From the NCBI RefSeq assembly GCF_007558865.1, contig NZ_VLPK01000002.1:62001-126000 (forward strand): DNA of 64,000 nucleotides, read 5' to 3'. Under the pieces are notes generated by a model, which worked only from the letters and a program-made list of their open reading frames with translations, was not told the DNA's origin and searched no databases. How positions within the stretch are numbered: position 1 is the first letter of the stretch; each line of letters opens with the position of its first letter. This DNA comes from Mucilaginibacter corticis (GTDB lineage Bacteria > Bacteroidota > Bacteroidia > Sphingobacteriales > Sphingobacteriaceae). Position numbers and translations under genes: made by a program. This document shows positions 63,460-64,000 of this stretch, one piece after another.

Positions 63460-63528
63460 AGTCCATGGTCGATAGTATGATCATAGTTAAACAGGTGCTA
63501 TGGACTATCGACTATGAACTATCGACTA
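63416..63528. repeat. Iterated-word hairpin (CCATAGT/ACTATGG) between miaA and the next gene
   Basis: Left part: AGTCCATAGTCCATAGTCC and relatives. Right part: CTATGGACTATCGACTATG and relatives. The halves are largely reverse complementary, with a loop near 63480. It overlaps the N-terminal codons of miaA. Confidence 0.7.
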
Positions 63529-63529
63529 A

Positions 63530-64000
63530 TTAATAATCGTCGTGCGATTTGCTGTCTTCTTCAAATCCTTCGTCGTCGGCAAACTCGCTTCCAAACTCGT
63601 CTTCTTCCTCCTCTTCATGCTCGTCGGCAACTGCTTCGCCGGTTTCGTCTACTTCAGAGAAATCTTCGGTATCCTCATGGTTCATGCCCATTTCATTCAG
63701 GAAATCAAAGTCGTCGCCTGTATCGGCAGTAGCGGCGGTAGCGGCATCTGCAACGGTAACAAATTGTCTTGGCGCGTCGCCCACTGATTTAATAATTGCA
63801 GGGTAAGTTACGCCTGCTGCTTCATCCAGGATGATCTTCATCAGCTCGACATGAAAATCAAACGGACGATCGAAATTGAAGGTGTAATAAAATTTTTGGT
63901 GCGGATCATCTATCCGGCTGCTTAGTTTCACCTTTTCCATCAGTGCCACACCGCGGTCAATCCTTTTTTGGTTAGGCAGGTAAGTAACTTCTTCGCCTTT
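63530..64000 (-). CDS. pRiA4b ORF-3/IS1096 TnpR-like protein, 3' part (runs off the right edge)
   Basis: The reading frame is open from the right edge to TAA at 63530-63532, so at least 156 C-terminal residues are seen. The block KVKLSSRIDDPHQKFYYTFNFDRPFDFHVELMKIILDEAAGVTYPAIIKSVGDAPRQF resembles the pRiA4b ORF-3-like family (often labelled IS1096 passenger TnpR), widespread and non-mobile in Bacteroidota. A very acidic C-terminal tail (EDEFGSEFADDEGFEEDSKSHDD, with EEEEED) follows. A start inside the window at 63949 (GTG) is not needed, because the frame continues beyond the edge. Confidence 0.6.
   Translation of the reverse strand, partial: KGEEVTYLPNQKRIDRGVALMEKVKLSSRIDDPHQKFYYTFNFDRPFDFHVELMKIILDEAAGVTYPAIIKSVGDAPRQFVTVADAATAATADTGDDFDFLNEMGMNHEDTEDFSEVDETGEAVADEHEEEEEDEFGSEFADDEGFEEDSKSHDDY

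Noticed and set aside
63530..63949. GTG at 63949 as the start of the acidic protein
   Set aside because: The frame remains open to the right edge and the upstream codons look coding, so the gene is treated as truncated by the window.

Overview
The window comes from a chromosome of the phylum Bacteroidota, most likely family Sphingobacteriaceae (Mucilaginibacter/Pedobacter-like). The evidence is the gene order rpsU-xerC-hpf-tRNAs-tuf-tRNA-Trp-secE-nusG-rplKAJL-rpoBC, repeated matches to the Bacteroidota promoter (TTTG, about 19 bp, TAnnTTTG), a general lack of Shine-Dalgarno sequences, and intergenic spacers built from iterated short words. The genus is an inference.

Layout. 1-7.6 kb holds accessory and repair genes: the start of a secreted protein (-), an SDR oxidoreductase, a phytanoyl-CoA dioxygenase-like protein preceded by a promoter and a 26-codon ORF ending in four Cys codons, a GNAT protein, a minus-strand DNA-alkylation repair group (AraC-Ogt fusion, a separate small Ada-N-like protein, AlkB-like oxygenase) with a nested palindromic REP-like element inside it, and a PAS histidine kinase. 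7.7-23.4 kb is the core information-processing block: rpsU (with a very long Shine-Dalgarno), a XerC-like recombinase, hpf, four tRNAs, tuf, tRNA-Trp, secE, nusG, four ribosomal proteins, rpoB, rpoC and a DUF3467 gene.

23.4-50.6 kb is a surface-polysaccharide locus: a heptose-phosphate kinase, GDP-fucose synthase, Wza-like and Wzz-like export proteins, a fucose-oriented glycosyltransferase set (GT11 and GT10), Wzx, Wzy, an acyltransferase, a second Fcl/ColC-like reductase overlapping a ColD-like 3-dehydratase (so possibly colitose), GT4 and GT26 enzymes, a WcaJ-like initiating transferase, a lipoprotein, three tandem Wzi-family proteins, and then a second, inverted Wzz/Wza pair. The 28-40 kb part is visibly more A+T-rich than its surroundings.

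50.7-62.5 kb is a second glycan cluster: three GT4 enzymes, a GT2, an RmlD-like SDR, an acyltransferase, another Wzy/WaaL-like protein, another flippase, a 2-oxoglutarate oxygenase, and rfbD and rfbA for dTDP-rhamnose. The window closes with miaA, an iterated-word hairpin repeat and the 3' part of an acidic pRiA4b ORF-3-like gene.

In combination, WcaJ would load the first sugar on undecaprenyl phosphate, the glycosyltransferases would extend a unit containing fucose and perhaps a 3,6-dideoxysugar, Wzx/Wzy would flip and polymerise it, Wzz would set chain length, Wza would export it, and the Wzi proteins would bind it at the surface. No gmd, rfbB or rfbC is present, so those steps must be encoded elsewhere. 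All family assignments are by reading motifs; no database search was run.
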